This document shows positions 19,831 to 27,664 of a stretch of DNA of 40,084 nucleotides, piece by piece. Position 1 is the first letter of the stretch; every line of letters begins with the position of its first letter. The notes beneath the pieces are model-generated. The model was not told the DNA's origin, did no database searches, and was given only the letters and a program-made list of their open reading frames with translations. This DNA comes from Pseudomonadales bacterium (lineage in GTDB: Bacteria > Pseudomonadota > Gammaproteobacteria > Pseudomonadales > Pseudohongiellaceae): NCBI GenBank assembly GCA_022825945.1, contig JAJDVS010000083.1, positions 1 through 40,084 of the forward strand, read 5' to 3'. The position numbers and the translations under genes are program-made.

Positions 19831-21510
19831 ATGGCTGAAAGTTTTCAGGAACTGTTTGAAGAGAGTCTGCACAATATCGACATGACCCCCGGCGCCATCG
19901 TCACCGGCACCGTGGTGGAAATCGATACCGAATGGGTAACCGTCAATGCCGGGCTGAAGTCCGAAGGCATCATCCCCCGCAATCAATTCGTCGACGAGGA
20001 AGGCGATTTCAGCCTCTCGGTGGGCGATGAGGTCAGGGTGGCGCTGGAAACCGTCGAGGACGGTTTTGGCGAAACCCGGCTGTCCCGGGAGAAGGCCAAG
20101 CGCGCCGAATCCTGGCTCAAGCTTGAGGCGGCCCATGAATCCGACGAGCCGGTTTCCGGCTTCATCAGCGGCAAGGTCAAGGGTGGTTTCACCGTCGACC
20201 TGAACAATATCCGCGCCTTTCTGCCCGGCTCGCTGCTCGATGTGCGGCCGGTCCGGGATTCCCAGCATCTGGAAGGGCAGCAGCTGGAATTCAAGCTGAT
20301 CAAGCTCGACCGCAAGCGCAACAATGTGGTGGTTTCCCGCCGCGCCGTGCTGGAATCGGTCAGTTCCGAAGAGCGCGAAGCCCTGCTTGAGCGGCTTGAG
20401 GAAGGCATGTTCATCAAGGGTGTGGTCAAGAACCTCACCGAATACGGCGCATTCGTCGATCTGGGTGGGGTGGACGGCCTGCTGCACATTACCGACATGT
20501 CCTGGAAGCGGATCAAGAACCCCTCGGAAATCGTCAATGTAGGCGATGAACTCGAAGTCAAGATTCTCAAGTACGACCGCTCCCGCAGCCGGGTTTCCCT
20601 GGGCCTGAAGCAGATGGGGGAAGATCCCTGGGTGGCGATCAAGAAGCGCTATCCCATGCACACCCGGGTCCCCGCCGTGGTCACCAATGTCACCGATTAC
20701 GGCTGTTTCGCCGAACTCGAAGAAGGCGTGGAAGGCCTGGTGCACGTTTCCGAAATGGACTGGACCAACCGCAATATCCATCCTTCCAAGGTGGTGCAGC
20801 TCGGCGATGAAGTCGATGTCATGGTGCTCGATATCGACGAGGAGCGCCGCCGCATCTCCCTGGGCATCAAGCAATGCCACCAGAACCCCTGGGAACGTTT
20901 CGCCGAAGCCCACGGCAAGGGCGACCGCATCAGCGGCGCCATCAAGTCGATTACCGATTTCGGGATTTTCATCGGCCTGGAAGGCAATATCGACGGCCTG
21001 GTGCATCTGTCCGACATTTCCTGGGACGAATCCGGCGAAGAAGCCGTGCGCCGTTTCAGCAAGGGGCAGCAGATCGAAACTGTCATTCTTTCCATTGATC
21101 CCGAGCGCGAGCGCATCTCCCTGGGCATCAAGCAGCTCGGCGACGATCCTTTTGCGGACTACATTTCGGCAAACCGTCCCGGCACCATAGTCAAGGGAAC
21201 CGTGGTTTCGGTGGAGGCCAGGGCCGCCGTGATCGCGCTCGGCGAGGACATGGAAGGCCTGCTCAAGGCCTCCGAAATCAAACGCGAGAAAATCAAGGAC
21301 GCGCGCCAGGAATTGCAGGAAGGCGCCGAAGTCGAAGTCAAGATCGTCGGCGTGGACCGCAAGAATCGCGTGCTGAACCTTTCCATCAAGGCCATCGAAC
21401 TGGATCAGGAAAGGGAGGCGGTGAAGCAGCACAAGAATCAGGAAGCGGGGGAAGTTTCACCGGGCACCATTGGCGGCCTGATCAAGGCGCAGTTGAAAAA
21501 GGGAAGCTGA
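19831..21510 (+). CDS. rpsA: 30S ribosomal protein S1
   Basis: S1 helps the ribosome bind and unfold mRNA. The 559-residue protein starts [18 protein letters not shown], matching the family. The frame is open for 28 more codons upstream, but these lack similarity. It carries six S1 OB-fold repeats: two degenerate N-terminal ones for ribosome binding, then four RNA-binding ones with recurrent G-FV-L-G-V-GL-H patterns (for example [20 protein letters not shown] and [20 protein letters not shown]). The ribosome site is weak; see the leader feature. Its TGA overlaps the ihfB ATG by one base. Confidence 0.98.
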   Translation: MAESFQELFEESLHNIDMTPGAIVTGTVVEIDTEWVTVNAGLKSEGIIPRNQFVDEEGDFSLSVGDEVRVALETVEDGFGETRLSREKAKRAESWLKLEAAHESDEPVSGFISGKVKGGFTVDLNNIRAFLPGSLLDVRPVRDSQHLEGQQLEFKLIKLDRKRNNVVVSRRAVLESVSSEEREALLERLEEGMFIKGVVKNLTEYGAFVDLGGVDGLLHITDMSWKRIKNPSEIVNVGDELEVKILKYDRSRSRVSLGLKQMGEDPWVAIKKRYPMHTRVPAVVTNVTDYGCFAELEEGVEGLVHVSEMDWTNRNIHPSKVVQLGDEVDVMVLDIDEERRRISLGIKQCHQNPWERFAEAHGKGDRISGAIKSITDFGIFIGLEGNIDGLVHLSDISWDESGEEAVRRFSKGQQIETVILSIDPERERISLGIKQLGDDPFADYISANRPGTIVKGTVVSVEARAAVIALGEDMEGLLKASEIKREKIKDARQELQEGAEVEVKIVGVDRKNRVLNLSIKAIELDQEREAVKQHKNQEAGEVSPGTIGGLIKAQLKKGS

Positions 21511-21818
21511 TGACCAAATCCGAATTGATTGATCGCATCGCCGCAAAGCAGGAACAGCTCTCGTCCAGGGATGTGGAACTCGCCGTCAAGGCGACCGTGG
21601 AGCACATGGCCTGGGTGCTGTCCCAGGGGCGGCGGATCGAAATTCGGGGTTTTGGCAGCTTTTCCCTGCATTACCGGCTGCCCCGGGTGGGCCGGAATCC
21701 GCGCACGGGAATTTCGGTCACCCTGCCCGGCAAGCACGTGCCGCATTTCAAGCCCGGCAAGGAACTGCGCGAGCGGGTAAACCGGCGGATGCTGGAAGAA
21801 AGCCGTCTCCGCGTCTGA
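21510..21818 (+). CDS. ihfB: Integration host factor subunit beta
   Basis: This is the partner of IHF-alpha in the DNA-bending heterodimer. The 102 residues show the HU/IHF fold: [11 protein letters not shown], the signature [22 protein letters not shown] and the [20 protein letters not shown] end. The PRVGRNP arm includes the DNA-intercalating proline. It overlaps the rpsA stop by one base (TGATG), and GGGAAG lies at the rpsA end as ribosome site. The rpsA-ihfB pair is widely conserved. Confidence 0.97.
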   Translation: MTKSELIDRIAAKQEQLSSRDVELAVKATVEHMAWVLSQGRRIEIRGFGSFSLHYRLPRVGRNPRTGISVTLPGKHVPHFKPGKELRERVNRRMLEESRLRV

Positions 21819-21843
21819 ACCGGAGCCGGCGGCCACCGCGCAG

Positions 21844-22158
21844 ATGCGAACGCTCAAGCGATTGCTGGCGGGATTTTTCGTAATCTGCGTGTTTGTCGCC
21901 GCCGTGGTCTTCGCCTGGTACAACCATACTCCGGTAAGCATCGGCATTGGCGACTGGCGTCTGCCGCCCCGGGCGGTATCCATCTGGATCATGGGCGCCT
22001 TCGTTGCCGGCGGCCTGCTGGGCCTGCTGTTGGGCCTGCGGTTGTTTCAGGGCCTGCGCCGCAGCGGCAGGGAACGGAGTCTGACGCGGCAACTGGCTGC
22101 TGCGCGGCGGGAAACCGAACGCCTCAGAGCCGGTGCCGAGGGATCGGAACGGACATGA
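21844..22158 (+). CDS. lapA: LapA-domain inner-membrane protein
   Basis: A small protein of 104 residues with two membrane helices (about 7-25 and 43-65) and a basic, coiled-coil cytoplasmic tail. The pattern AWYNHTPVSIGIGDW followed by a second helix is that of the DUF1049/LapA family. In E. coli, LapA works with LapB (YciM) to control LpxC proteolysis and lipopolysaccharide synthesis. No lapB-like gene follows here. The next gene, pyrF, overlaps by 4 bp (ATGA). Confidence 0.88.
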   Translation: MRTLKRLLAGFFVICVFVAAVVFAWYNHTPVSIGIGDWRLPPRAVSIWIMGAFVAGGLLGLLLGLRLFQGLRRSGRERSLTRQLAAARRETERLRAGAEGSERT

Positions 22159-22904
22159 GTCAGCATCTCTCCAGGCCCGAAAACGAAAAACGAATCATCG
22201 TCGCTCTGGATTTTGCCAGTGAAGTCGAGGCCTTGGGCCTGCTGGACCGGCTCGACCCGGCAAAATGCCGGGCCAAGATTGGCAAGGAGTTGTTCACCGC
22301 CTGTGGACCAGGCCTGCTGCGGCAGGTGCATGAGAGGGGGTTCGAGATATTTCTCGATCTGAAGTTTCACGATATTCCCAATACCATTGCCGGTGCCATT
22401 GGCGCCGCCGCGGCGCTTCCCGGCGTATGGATGCTCAACGTGCACGCATCCGGTGGCAAGGCCATGCTGGAGGCTGCGGTGGCTGCCGCGAAAGCGGCCC
22501 ATGGGGAAAGACACCCCCGGATCGTCGGGGTGACCGTGCTTACCAGCCTCAATGACGGAGATCTGGTGCAGACAGGCCTGGTCGGAAGCGCCCGGGATCA
22601 GGTGCTGCGGCTGGCCCGGCTCTGCGAAAGCGCCGGCTTGCATGGCCTTGTCTGCTCAGCGGCGGAAGCCGCCATGCTGCGGCGCGAACTCGGCCCGGAA
22701 ATGCTCCTCGTCACTCCCGGCATTCGTCGCCGGCAAGAAGATTCCCCGGGGGATCAGAAACGGGTCATGGGGCCCGCCGAAGCCATTGCCGCTGGAGCTG
22801 ATTATCTCGTGGTGGGGCGCCCGATTGCCCGGGCCAAAGACCCGGCGGCGGTGCTGGAAACTTTCTGCAGCGAAATTCATGGCAATTTTCCGAATCTGTC
22901 CTAG
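22155..22904 (+). CDS. pyrF: Orotidine 5'-phosphate decarboxylase
   Basis: It performs the last step of UMP synthesis. The 249 residues include IVALDFAS at the start of the TIM barrel, AKIGKELF, the catalytic DLKFHDIPNT near residue 70, VTVLTSL, VTPGIRR and the phosphate-binding DYLVVGRPI. The start is ATG in an ATGA overlap with lapA. The lapA-lapB-pyrF order of E. coli is kept except that lapB is missing. Confidence 0.97.
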   Translation: MSQHLSRPENEKRIIVALDFASEVEALGLLDRLDPAKCRAKIGKELFTACGPGLLRQVHERGFEIFLDLKFHDIPNTIAGAIGAAAALPGVWMLNVHASGGKAMLEAAVAAAKAAHGERHPRIVGVTVLTSLNDGDLVQTGLVGSARDQVLRLARLCESAGLHGLVCSAAEAAMLRRELGPEMLLVTPGIRRRQEDSPGDQKRVMGPAEAIAAGADYLVVGRPIARAKDPAAVLETFCSEIHGNFPNLS

Positions 22905-22996
22905 GCTTTTGTCGCAGTCGCCGGGCTGAATTGCGGCAACCCGCGTATCAGCCCTTGAAGCTGCTTCCATTTCCAACTTCAGATGAGGATACGATC

Positions 22997-23305
22997 ATGA
23001 AACCGAACCGCTGGTTTGCCACCGCGATTTTCCTTTTCAGCCTGCTCGCCGCTCCCCTGAGCCTGGCCGCCGAAACCTCGGCGGCGGATTCCGGGGAAGT
23101 CGCGCGAATCGACATCAATTCCGCCGATGCCGCCGCCATTGCCGCGGCGCTGGACGGCGTGGGCCTGGTAAAGGCCCAGGAGATTGTCGCCTACCGCGAG
23201 ATGTTCGGCGCCTTCCAGTCCGTGGATGAACTGATGGAAGTGAAGGGAATCGGCCCCGGCACCCTGGAAAGGAACCGGGAACGAATCGCCCTGGAAAGCG
23301 AATAG
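22997..23305 (+). CDS. ComEA-like helix-hairpin-helix protein
   Basis: A 102-residue exported protein. A signal peptide spans residues 1-25 (FATAIFLFSLLAAPLSLAAE). A tandem helix-hairpin-helix DNA-binding domain follows: [31 protein letters not shown] and MEVKGIGPGTLERNRERI. Family members (ComEA, and single-domain periplasmic relatives) hold incoming DNA during natural transformation. ComEC, the channel partner, is encoded at 32361-34706. The ATG at 22997 has GATGAGGA upstream. A strong intrinsic terminator follows at once. Confidence 0.92.
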   Translation: MKPNRWFATAIFLFSLLAAPLSLAAETSAADSGEVARIDINSADAAAIAAALDGVGLVKAQEIVAYREMFGAFQSVDELMEVKGIGPGTLERNRERIALESE

Positions 23306-23319
23306 TCGCAAGCTGCTTG

Positions 23320-23358
23320 CAGACGCTCCCGGAAACCCCGGGAGCGTCTGGGTTTTTC
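23320..23358 (+). terminator. Intrinsic terminator after comEA-like gene
   Basis: A perfect 13-bp GC-rich stem cagacgctcccgg/ccgggagcgtctg with loop aaacc is followed by ggttttt. It lies 15 bp after the stop codon and marks the end of this transcription unit. Confidence 0.92.
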
Positions 23359-23476
23359 GAGTCATTCGATCTTGCGCCCCCTGTTGTCATTTTACACGCG
23401 GAAAGGCGAAGGAGACCCGCAATTCTGATTATGGCAGTGGGCGCGTTCACATCAGTTATCCCGCGCGCAGTGGCAG

Positions 23477-23562
23477 GCTCTCATTGCGTGGCCACTGCAA
23501 GAGATTCTGCGGCTACGCTTCGCTTCGCGCAAAATGACATGAAGCTTGGAGCGTCATAATGA
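23477..23562 (-). repeat. Composite repeat with palindrome (attctgcg family), copy 2
   Basis: The palindrome core is at 23501-23538. On the reverse strand the flanks (ctcat, then gacgctcca, then cttcatgtcatt, and gcagtggcc after the core) match 27124-27231 in the same order. One stem base pair is mismatched here (cgcaaaat). The rest of the 337-bp gap between the comEA-like gene and the WbpL-like gene holds the terminator and a possible promoter, and I see no other gene. Confidence 0.7.
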
Positions 23563-23613
23563 GATTTGCTGGAAGGAGGCAGAATGAATAACGGAGAAGG
23601 GTGTGCGCCGGGG

Positions 23614-23619
23614 TATAAT
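23614..23619 (+). promoter_or_regulatory. Candidate -10 element for the polysaccharide genes
   Basis: A perfect TATAAT lies 24 bp before the ATG at 23643. No good -35 is visible at 16-18 bp spacing (acggag at 17). Support is positional, as the preceding unit ends in a terminator. Confidence 0.4.
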
Positions 23620-23642
23620 CGCGGCTTTTGCCGGGCTGCTCG

Positions 23643-24662
23643 ATGCTGCTTGCCGCCGTTCTCACCGGTTTGTTCCTTGCCGCCTTGCTGTTGACCGGCG
23701 CCATTCGCCGGATCGCCCTGCAATGGAGCGCGCTGGATGTGCCGGTGGCCCGCAGCCTCCACGAGGAGCCGATTCCCGTGGGGGGCGGACTGGCCATCGC
23801 GCTGCTATTTCTGCTGTATGCGATGGCCTGTTGGCGTTACGGGCTGTTGGCGGATTCCCACTTTCTTGCCCTGGCGGGGGGCGGCGTTATCGTGGCCGGG
23901 GTCGGCCTTTTCGATGATCTGCGCAAGCTGCCGCTTTCCCTGCGGCTTTTTTTGCAGTTTGCGGCGGCTGTCTGGGTCTTGCTCTGGCTGGCCACACCCC
24001 AGCCGGTGGATTTCCTGTTTTTCGTCATTGCCAACTCGCTGCTGCTCAACACCCTCGCCGCGCTGTCGTTGGTATGGCTGATCAATCTCTACAACTTCAT
24101 GGATGGCATCGACGGGCTGGCGGCCACGGAACTGGTTTTCATCACCGTACTGGGTTTTCTCCTGGGGGTGATGTCCGACGATATGGCGCTCGGCCTGCTC
24201 AGCGGCGGCCTCTGCGCCGCCGGCCTGGGCTTTCTCGCCTGGAACTGGCCGCCGGCGCGGATCTTCCTGGGCGATGCGGGGAGCGGGTTTATCGGATTCA
24301 GTCTCGGCGTGCTGGCTTTGCTGAGCTTGGACGAGGGCGGCACCACGGTATGGACCTGGCTGTTGTTGCTCGGAGTTTTCGCCACCGACGCCACGGTCAC
24401 CCTGCTGCGCCGCATCTGGCGGGGCGACAAGTGGTACGAAGGGCATTGCTGCCACGCCTACCAGCATGCCGCCCGGAGATTCGGCAGCCATGGCAAGGTT
24501 ACCGGGGCGATTCTCGCGGTCAACGTTTTCTGGCTCGGGCCGCTTGCATGTTTGTCGGTATTCCAGCCACAATGGGGTATGCCGCTGACCTTGCTGGGAC
24601 TTGCGCCACTGGCCTCGCTCGCCTGGAAGCTGGGGGCCGGCATTCCCTCTGCCGGGCGGTAA
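23643..24662 (+). CDS. WbpL/WecA-type undecaprenyl-phosphate glycosyl-1-phosphate transferase
   Basis: This integral membrane enzyme starts a polysaccharide repeat unit by moving a sugar-1-phosphate onto undecaprenyl phosphate. It has 339 residues and about ten hydrophobic segments. Family motifs are GVGLFDDLRKLP (Asp-Asp pair), NLYNFMDGIDGLA (catalytic loop), FLGDAGSGFIGF and an HCCHAYQHA loop near residue 275. These place it in the MraY/WecA/WbpL superfamily, and the pairing with a WbpM-like gene favours WbpL. The start is taken as ATG 23643; TTG at 23628 would add five residues. The ribosome site is weak. The next gene begins one base after its stop. Confidence 0.9.
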   Translation: MLLAAVLTGLFLAALLLTGAIRRIALQWSALDVPVARSLHEEPIPVGGGLAIALLFLLYAMACWRYGLLADSHFLALAGGGVIVAGVGLFDDLRKLPLSLRLFLQFAAAVWVLLWLATPQPVDFLFFVIANSLLLNTLAALSLVWLINLYNFMDGIDGLAATELVFITVLGFLLGVMSDDMALGLLSGGLCAAGLGFLAWNWPPARIFLGDAGSGFIGFSLGVLALLSLDEGGTTVWTWLLLLGVFATDATVTLLRRIWRGDKWYEGHCCHAYQHAARRFGSHGKVTGAILAVNVFWLGPLACLSVFQPQWGMPLTLLGLAPLASLAWKLGAGIPSAGR

Positions 24663-24663
24663 C

Positions 24664-26619
24664 ATGCATCTGTACAACTTTCCACTTTCGCGCTCGGTCA
24701 AGCTGATCGGCCTGCTGCTGGCGGACACCGCCATGCTGGTGGTCGCGCTGTCGCTCGCCTTTGGCCTGCTCGGTTACGACTTCGCCGCCCAGAACCAGCT
24801 TTTTTACGCCTACCTCTCCGCGGCGGTGGCCTGCAGCCTGCTGGTTTTCGTGCGCGTGGGCGTGTACCGCGCCCTGGTGCTGTATCTGGGCCTGCAATTC
24901 ATCGTCCAGTTGCTGAAGGCGGTGAGTTTTACCGCCTGCCTGGTGGCGGCGGCGTGTTTTCTGTCATTGCCGCCGGAATCGCTGGACTATTCGCTGTTCC
25001 CCATATTCTGGATGCTCGCCCTGCTGCTCACCGGCGGCAGCCGCTTTCTGGTCAAGGTCATGACCCAGGCGCTGATTCAGAATTTCCGGCCCAAGGAGCC
25101 GGTCATCATCTATGGCGCCGGCTCGTCGGGCATGCAGTTGCTGGTGGCCCTGCAGAATGGTGAGCAGTACCTGCCGGTGGCTTTTGTCGATGACAGCCAC
25201 CGCATGATCGGCAGTACCGTCCACGGCATTCGTGTCTACAGCCCGAACTCGCTATACGAACTGATCGAATCGTATTCGGTGCGCCAGATTCTGCTGGCGA
25301 TCCCTTCGGCCACCCACGCCGAACGCAAGGAAATCATCAACCGTCTGGAACATTTGCCGGTGCATGTGAAAACCGTGCCGGACCTGTTCGACATGGTTTC
25401 CGGCAAGGTGGAAGTGCATGAAGTGCGCGAAATCGATATCGAGGATCTGCTCGGCCGCGATATCGTGCCCCCGAGCCAGCGTCTGCTTGGCGCCTGCATC
25501 ACCGCCAAATCGGTGCTCGTAACCGGCGCCGGCGGCTCCATCGGCTCCGAACTGTGTCGTCAGATCGTCAATGCGGGGCCGACCCGGCTGGTCATGCTCG
25601 ACCTGTCCGAAATCGGCCTCTATGAGATCGAAAATGAACTGCGCAAGCGACTTGACGCCAGCGAAAGCGGCGCCCGAATCGAAGTCGTCGCCTTGCTCGG
25701 TTCGGTCTGCAACCGGCCCCACATGGAAAACCTTATCGAAACCTTCGGCATTGAAACGGTGTATCACGCCGCCGCCTACAAGCAGGTGCCCATGGTGGAG
25801 AAGAATATTTTCGAAGGCGTGGCCAACAATGTCTTTGGCACCCTTGCCGCAGCCCGGGCATCACGAAAGTTCGGGGTAAGCGATTTTGTGCTGATTTCCA
25901 CCGACAAGGCGGTACGGCCCACCAATTACATGGGTGCCACCAAGCGCCTTGCCGAGCAGGTTCTGCAGGCCATGGCCCCGGACGAGGGCGAAACCAAGTT
26001 CAGTATGGTGCGTTTTGGCAATGTGCTCGGCTCCTCGGGCTCGGTGGTGCCGCTGTTCCGCCGCCAGATCGCCTCGGGCGGCCCGGTGACCGTGACCCAT
26101 CCGGAAGTCACCCGCTATTTCATGACCGTGCAGGAGGCCGCCCAGCTTGTGATCCAGGCGGGCTCCATGGCCACCGGCGGCGATGTTTTCGTGCTCGACA
26201 TGCACGAGCCGATACAGATCGTCGAGCTCGCGCGGAAAATGGTCCACCTGATGGGCTATGACGTACGGGATCCCAATATCTGCCGCGGCGATATCGCCAT
26301 TGAGTACACCGGCCTGCGGCCCGGCGAGAAACTCCACGAGGAACTGATGATCGGCAAGTCGGTTACCGGCACCGAGCATCCCAAGATCATGCGGGCCGAA
26401 GAAGACAGCTTGCCCGCGGAACAGCTCAATCCCATGCTGCAACGCCTTGAGCAGGCCTGCCTGAACTACGATTTCCGGGGATTGCAGCAGGTGCTGAAGG
26501 AAGCCGTCGACGGCTTCGACCCAAAGGAAGAAACCATCGACCCGCTCTGGACCACTCCCCGGGAAGTTACCCAATCCGCCCCGGTCCAGGAAAATGTGCG
26601 CCGCCTGTTTCAGAAGTAA
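24664..26619 (+). CDS. WbpM-like UDP-GlcNAc 4,6-dehydratase (inverting or retaining not resolved)
   Basis: A 651-residue nucleotide-sugar dehydratase anchored in the inner membrane. Four hydrophobic segments occupy about residues 10-130. A first Rossmann-like region (VIIYGAGSSGMQL) follows, then the catalytic extended SDR domain: VTGAGGSIGSE near residue 285, YHAAAYKQVPMVE and STDKAVRPTNYMGATKR. In the last, Met replaces the usual catalytic Tyr, the Ser-Met-Lys arrangement known for WbpM/PglF enzymes. The product is a 4-keto-6-deoxy sugar for O-antigen, capsule or glycoprotein glycans. It is tightly coupled to the upstream WbpL-like gene. No glycosyltransferase, flippase or polymerase gene accompanies the pair. 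Confidence 0.93.
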   Translation: MHLYNFPLSRSVKLIGLLLADTAMLVVALSLAFGLLGYDFAAQNQLFYAYLSAAVACSLLVFVRVGVYRALVLYLGLQFIVQLLKAVSFTACLVAAACFLSLPPESLDYSLFPIFWMLALLLTGGSRFLVKVMTQALIQNFRPKEPVIIYGAGSSGMQLLVALQNGEQYLPVAFVDDSHRMIGSTVHGIRVYSPNSLYELIESYSVRQILLAIPSATHAERKEIINRLEHLPVHVKTVPDLFDMVSGKVEVHEVREIDIEDLLGRDIVPPSQRLLGACITAKSVLVTGAGGSIGSELCRQIVNAGPTRLVMLDLSEIGLYEIENELRKRLDASESGARIEVVALLGSVCNRPHMENLIETFGIETVYHAAAYKQVPMVEKNIFEGVANNVFGTLAAARASRKFGVSDFVLISTDKAVRPTNYMGATKRLAEQVLQAMAPDEGETKFSMVRFGNVLGSSGSVVPLFRRQIASGGPVTVTHPEVTRYFMTVQEAAQLVIQAGSMATGGDVFVLDMHEPIQIVELARKMVHLMGYDVRDPNICRGDIAIEYTGLRPGEKLHEELMIGKSVTGTEHPKIMRAEEDSLPAEQLNPMLQRLEQACLNYDFRGLQQVLKEAVDGFDPKEETIDPLWTTPREVTQSAPVQENVRRLFQK

Positions 26620-26653
26620 GGTTTTCCGAAGGGAATTTTCTGGAGAGCATCTC

Positions 26654-26683
26654 TTGACATTCAGGATAGCCCAAGAGTAGGCT
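26654..26683 (+). promoter_or_regulatory. Candidate promoter for the coiled-coil membrane protein
   Basis: A perfect TTGACA at 26654-26659 is followed 18 bp later by TAGGCT, a weak -10. If used, transcription would start near 26690, which favours the second in-frame ATG (26724) as start codon. Confidence 0.4.
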
Positions 26684-26723
26684 CATGATTCACTTGCTGC
26701 CACGATATCGATGGGAGTGGCGA

Positions 26724-27095
26724 ATGGAAGCCTTGATGGAAATGCTCCGGACGAATGCGCCGGTCGCGGCGATGTTCCTGCTCGCGGTGCTCTACCTGAG
26801 CAACGAGAATCAGGAAATCCGCGCCGAAATCGCCGACCTGAGCGAACGGACGTCGAGGGACATCGCGGCCCTGAGTCAGCGGACCTCTGAAGACACGGCG
26901 AACCTGAGCGAGCGAACGTCCGCGGATATGGCAGACCTGAGCGAACGAATGTTCGAGGAGATAGCGAAACTGAGTGAACGTCTGGTTCGGGTTGAAACCA
27001 GAGTCGAGTCCAACGAACAGCGTCTGATCAGAATCGAACAGATCCTCGACGACCTGCAGAGTTTCGATGTACCGGAAACGGAATCGCCGAACTGA
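26724..27095 (+). CDS. Small membrane-anchored hendecad coiled-coil protein
   Basis: Not a family I recognise. From ATG 26724 (GGGAG seven bases upstream) the protein has 123 residues; an ATG at 26685 would add 13. Residues 11-26 form one hydrophobic helix (NAPVAAMFLLAVLYLS). A highly charged coiled coil follows, including five 11-residue repeats at 38-92 with consensus -LSERTS-D-A, and an acidic end. The coding DNA of the repeats is a 33-bp tandem array. The architecture is a single membrane anchor plus a long cytoplasmic or periplasmic rod. It follows the WbpM-like gene by 104 bp but a role with it is not shown. Confidence 0.7.
   Translation: MEALMEMLRTNAPVAAMFLLAVLYLSNENQEIRAEIADLSERTSRDIAALSQRTSEDTANLSERTSADMADLSERMFEEIAKLSERLVRVETRVESNEQRLIRIEQILDDLQSFDVPETESPN
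26835..26999 (+). repeat. Five 33-bp in-frame repeats (hendecad coding)
   Basis: Five consecutive 33-bp units encode 11-residue coiled-coil repeats. The first four share the pattern -CTGAG-AACGAACG or close variants. The fifth is diverged. This is a minisatellite-like array that can change length without breaking the frame. Confidence 0.75.
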
Positions 27096-27123
27096 TCAAC
27101 CCGCGGTATTCATTTGCGGTAAT

Positions 27124-27231
27124 TCTCATATTGACGCTCCAGCCTTCATGTCATTCCATGCGAAGCGAAGCGTATCCCCCCGTCATTCCGCGCGGAGCGA
27201 AGCGCAGTCGCGGAATCTCATGCAGTGGCCC
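27124..27231 (+). repeat. Composite repeat with palindrome (attctgcg family), copy 3
   Basis: Bases 27124-27155 match the reverse strand of 23530-23562. A palindrome core at 27182-27219 has the stem attccgcg/cgcggaat, a paired change from the attctgcg/cgcagaat form. It ends in gcagtggcc, three bases before the 165-bp element. The whole 412-bp gap between the coiled-coil gene and tRNA-Asn is repeats plus the tRNA promoter; I see no gene in it. Confidence 0.7.
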
Positions 27232-27233
27232 CC

Positions 27234-27398
27234 TAGGAGCCTGCGCCACAGGAATTCACGGCTGCAAATCCGCTCTCATCCACGCCCCTGGCCGCTCGAT
27301 TTCGTTGCATATTCACCAATATTCGCCTCAATCGACCGGCCAGGGGCGCGGCGATAGCGAATTTTCGCTTTCGCGAATTCCTGCAGCGCAGGCTCCCA
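27234..27398 (+). mobile_element. 165-bp MITE-like element, copy 2
   Basis: Same length as 7343-7507 with no gaps and about 19 mismatches. The terminal repeats are better preserved here: GGAGCCTGCGC at the left and its exact reverse complement GCGCAGGCTCC at the right. It is sandwiched between two palindrome repeats (27182-27219 and 27401-27428). No transposase is encoded. No clear target duplication is seen. Confidence 0.72.
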
Positions 27399-27400
27399 GG

Positions 27401-27428
27401 GAGATTCTGCGACTACGCGCAGAATGAC
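27401..27428 (-). repeat. Short palindromic repeat (attctgcg family), copy 4
   Basis: gagattctgcg-actacg-cgcagaatgac, the short-loop form in the opposite orientation to the copy at 11406. It begins three bases after the right end of the 165-bp element. Confidence 0.8.
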
Positions 27429-27450
27429 GGGGATGTCGGCTTGCCGACGA

Positions 27451-27479
27451 TTGACGCTTGCGGGAATTGGAATTAGTAT
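27451..27479 (+). promoter_or_regulatory. Promoter of tRNA-Asn
   Basis: TTGACG (27451-27456), a 17-bp spacer and TAGTAT (27474-27479), followed by GC-rich cgccgcttccgg. Both hexamers are close to the sigma-70 consensus. The tRNA begins 29 bp after the -10 element. Confidence 0.75.
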
Positions 27480-27507
27480 ACGCCGCTTCCGGTGGGAGCC
27501 CCGGAAT

Positions 27508-27582
27508 TGCCCAATAGCTCAATGGTAGAGTAGGTGACTGTTAATCACTTGGTTCCTGGTTCGAGTCCAGGTTGGGCAGCCA
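27508..27582 (+). tRNA. tRNA-Asn (GTT anticodon)
   Basis: A 75-nt cloverleaf with encoded CCA. The acceptor stem tgcccaa/ttgggca is perfect, with G as discriminator. The D stem gctc/gagt has one G-U pair. The anticodon stem ggtga/tcact (one G-U) encloses loop ctgttaa (anticodon GTT), and the T arm is cctgg/ccagg with ttcgagt. Confidence 0.96.
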
Positions 27583-27664
27583 GTTTTCCAGTCGTCTGAA
27601 CCCTTTTTGCCGGCATTATGGCGACCCCGAAGCGCCGGCGGAACCACAATCCCGGAGTACGATC

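Noticed and set aside
27067..27427. Possible genes within the 412-bp gap before tRNA-Asn
   Set aside because: The open frames translate palindrome repeats and the 165-bp element; the same peptides appear at the other element copy, showing they are repeat-derived.
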